In this document: positions 6,519 to 7,831 of the stretch, piece by piece | How positions within the stretch are numbered: the first letter of the stretch is position 1 | Layout of the letters: each line of letters opens with the position of its first letter | The notes under the pieces: generated by a model | The model's input: only the letters and a program-made list of their open reading frames with translations | Database searches by the model: none | What the model was told of the DNA's origin: nothing | Assembly (NCBI GenBank): GCA_014239225.1 | Contig: JAAZZI010000034.1 | Span: 1-7,831 of the forward strand | Reading direction: 5' to 3' | DNA: 7,831 bases | Source of the DNA: Gammaproteobacteria bacterium | Lineage (GTDB): Bacteria; Pseudomonadota; Gammaproteobacteria; Eutrophobiales; Eutrophobiaceae | Program-made: the position numbers and the translations under genes

Positions 6519-7298
6519 TTAGCAAGCTTGCCAAGCTTTAAGAAACTCTTTTAAATGTATTTTGTTTTCATTTTCTAACATATCGCAAACTTTCTGACAT
6601 TCGGTAATGTATAAATCATTTGTTAACCGTCCGCGCATTAACTGATACTTCAAATAGATCAAATAAGTATTAAGTACGTCAGTTTCACAATAATTACGAA
6701 TAGACTCAATATCGCCGTCTAAATAGCAATCCCAAACTTTTTCACCACTCATACCCATTTTCCCAGGAAAGCCTAAAATGGTAGCAATTTCATTCAGCGG
6801 TGCTCGAGCTGTTGTAATATATCCAGATAGAACATCCATCAAATCTGTATGCCTACTATGGAAACGGCTTAAATAATTATTCCAACGAAAAGATTGATCA
6901 TCATCGCCATTTTCCCAATAACGTTGGGCAACAACACCATGAATAAGTGAGCGATAGTGTATAACTGGCAAATCAAAACCACTACCATTCCAAGAGACAA
7001 TCACTGGCGTATATCGTTCTATACCCTCAAAAAAACGTTCAAGTAGTTCTGTTTCGGTTGAATCCTTATCTCCTAATGACCATACGCTTAATTTATCGTC
7101 TGTTTTTAAAACAACTGATATTGCTACAATCTTATGTAAATAATGCTGTAGAAATTCTGTTCGTCCATTACTTTTTTGGTAACGATGACTAAACATCAAT
7201 TCAGCTGCGTTTTTATCACTAAGGCCTTCTAGATTAAAAATCTTTTTACCTGAATCAATATCTGGAATTGTTTCGACATCAAAAACTAGAATATTCAT
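6519..7298 (-). CDS. Predicted 3'-5' exonuclease related to the PolB proofreading domain (DEDDy type)
   Basis: A 259-residue stand-alone nuclease of the group annotated as predicted 3'-5' exonuclease related to the exonuclease domain of PolB. Expected reaction: metal-dependent removal of 3' nucleotides from DNA or RNA in the cytoplasm; the physiological substrate of this subgroup is unknown to me. All motifs are visible: Exo I FDVETIPD (acidic Asp7 and Glu9), Exo II SWNGSGFDLPVI (Asn104, Asp109), an additional HTDLMDVLS segment (Asp152) and Exo III YCETD (Tyr203, Asp207), i.e. the DEDDy set. Polymerase domains are absent, as usual for this family. ATG at 7298 is immediately followed by the Exo I strand, so no earlier start is needed. 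It lies 26 bp after cysM on the same strand, a pairing I recall from other proteobacteria, and is probably cotranscribed with it. Confidence 0.92.
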   Translation of the reverse strand: MNILVFDVETIPDIDSGKKIFNLEGLSDKNAAELMFSHRYQKSNGRTEFLQHYLHKIVAISVVLKTDDKLSVWSLGDKDSTETELLERFFEGIERYTPVIVSWNGSGFDLPVIHYRSLIHGVVAQRYWENGDDDQSFRWNNYLSRFHSRHTDLMDVLSGYITTARAPLNEIATILGFPGKMGMSGEKVWDCYLDGDIESIRNYCETDVLNTYLIYLKYQLMRGRLTNDLYITECQKVCDMLENENKIHLKEFLKAWQAC

Positions 7299-7324
7299 TC
7301 TAGAATATTATTTTCTGATTCAGG

Positions 7325-7789
7325 TTATTCAGGAAAAACATTTGTGGAAAGATAACGATCACCACGATCGCAAATAATTGAGACTATAATAGCATTCTCA
7401 ACTTCGTTTGATATTTGAAGTGCTGCTGCCACAGAACCTCCGGAAGAAATGCCAGCAAATATTCCTTCCTTTACTCCGAGTTCAATAGTAGTTTTTTCTG
7501 CTAGTTCTTGTGAAACATCAATAATTCTATCGACCCTTATGGGCTCGAAGATTTTTGGTAAATATTCTTTAGGCCAACGTCGAATACCTGGAATACGCGC
7601 ACCATCCTCAGGCTGAACACCAATAATTTGTATATTTTGATTTTTTTCTTTCAAAAAACGTGATGTTCCCATTATCGTTCCTGTTGTGCCCATTGCACTG
7701 ACAAAATGCGTAATTTTGCCATTAGTATCTCCCCATAATTCAGGCCCTGTCCCCTCATAATGAGAACGAGGATTATCTTTATTGGCAAT
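7325..7789 (-). pseudogene. cysM: Cysteine synthase B (CysM), C-terminal half, interrupted at an inverted junction
   Basis: CysM is a pyridoxal-phosphate enzyme making cysteine (or S-sulfocysteine) from O-acetylserine. About 153 residues of roughly 300 are present. In order they show an ANKDNPRSHYEGTGPELW segment, the PLP-phosphate loop MGTTGTIMG (around 7693-7667), IPGIRRWPKEYLP, the AGISSGG stretch with the serine that contacts the cofactor ring, and ICDRGDRYLS near the C-terminus. RRWP and ICDRGDRYLS indicate CysM rather than CysK. The ATG at 7693 is internal, since conserved CysM sequence continues upstream in frame to the Ala codon at 7786-7784. Beyond that the frame gives unrelated residues and a TAA at 7807-7805, where family members would continue with a DQF-type segment. 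The Lys that binds PLP is missing because it lies upstream of the break. The gene is broken in this window, either by real inversion or by an artefact. Confidence 0.85.
7781..7789. other. Fold-back junction with about 8 bp microhomology inside cysM
   Basis: ATTGGCAAT can be read both ways. On the minus strand ATTGCCAAT encodes the Ala-Asn of the CysM ANKDN segment, preceded by a codon that would be Phe (TTT/TTC) in homologues. On the plus strand it encodes Ile-Gly-Asn of GNTPLV. Bases 7781-7788 would be common to both parent sequences if the native Phe codon begins TT. Such short shared sequence at an inverted join within a few hundred bases of native distance is typical of multiple-displacement-amplification chimeras, but microhomology-mediated inversion in the genome is also possible. 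Confidence 0.65.
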
Positions 7790-7831
7790 ACTCCGCTCGT
7801 TAAGTTACAACGTTTGTCGGGGAATCCCAGT
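7781..7831 (+). pseudogene. cysM: Inverted N-terminal CysM fragment (runs off the window)
   Basis: Plus-strand codons from 7781 read IGNTPLVKLQRLSGNPS. This matches the N-terminus of CysM (the (I/V)GNTPLV(R/K)LQR segment about 10-15 residues from the start, just before the PLP-lysine region). It points in the opposite direction to the cysM C-terminal half immediately to its left. It therefore supplies the missing front part of the same family, inverted, with roughly 120-130 codons of the middle absent between the two pieces. No start codon is visible, and the frame left of 7781 does not continue the CysM N-terminus. Family assignment is good because the motif is distinctive. Whether it is the same gene copy cannot be shown from this window. 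Confidence 0.72.

Noticed and set aside
6522..6537. AAGCTT/GCC/AAGCTT inverted repeat as a terminator
   Set aside because: It lies within the last codons of the exonuclease gene, the stem is short, and no T-run follows on the minus strand.
7691..7693. ATG at 7693 as start of a short CysM-like protein
   Set aside because: Conserved CysM sequence (THFVSA and EGTGPELW) continues upstream in the same frame, and the PLP loop begins at this Met, so it is internal.

Overview
The window is an AT-rich (roughly one-third G+C by eye), densely packed bacterial fragment. All nine genes lie on the minus strand, so transcription runs from high to low coordinates. In that order they are: the C-terminal half of cysM, a PolB-type 3'-5' exonuclease, a lipoprotein peptide-binding protein, a small YkuD-domain protein, two DppB/DppC-type permeases, nagZ, a five-helix MscS-type channel and the start of dapF. 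Protein character (lipoprotein-type Gram-negative genes, NagZ, CysM rather than CysK, the cysM-exonuclease pair) points to a beta- or gammaproteobacterium with a low-GC, compact genome. I cannot place it more finely from sequence alone.

The core (1686-6471) is a five-gene block with 9-27 bp gaps or start/stop overlaps (TGATG and ATGA), so it is very likely one operon. It encodes a dipeptide/oligopeptide-family solute-binding lipoprotein, a YkuD (L,D-transpeptidase fold) protein without any signal peptide, two inner-membrane permeases, and the cytoplasmic glucosaminidase NagZ. Read together, these look like a peptidoglycan-recycling cassette: uptake of wall-derived peptides or muropeptides by the ABC transporter, trimming of the terminal D-Ala by a cytoplasmic YkuD L,D-carboxypeptidase, and removal of GlcNAc by NagZ. 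The ATPase subunits are not in the window. The cassette reading is an inference. The individual family assignments are firm.

Two sequence-level oddities stand out. First, the binding-protein gene has no ATG, GTG or TTG at a position that would keep its signal peptide. The only start with a well-spaced, strong Shine-Dalgarno (AAGGAG, 7 nt) is ATT at 6471. Second, the right end of the window folds back on itself: cysM runs on the minus strand up to about 7786, and from about 7781 to 7831 the plus strand encodes the N-terminus of the same CysM family. The two halves are inverted and joined at about 8 bp of shared sequence. This looks like an inversion or, more probably, an amplification/assembly chimera.

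The left part holds a stand-alone MscS-type channel gene (525-1634) with its own Shine-Dalgarno, and dapF, truncated by the window edge. No RNA genes, CRISPR arrays, insertion sequences or convincing intrinsic terminators were seen. No gene-free stretch exceeds 64 bp.
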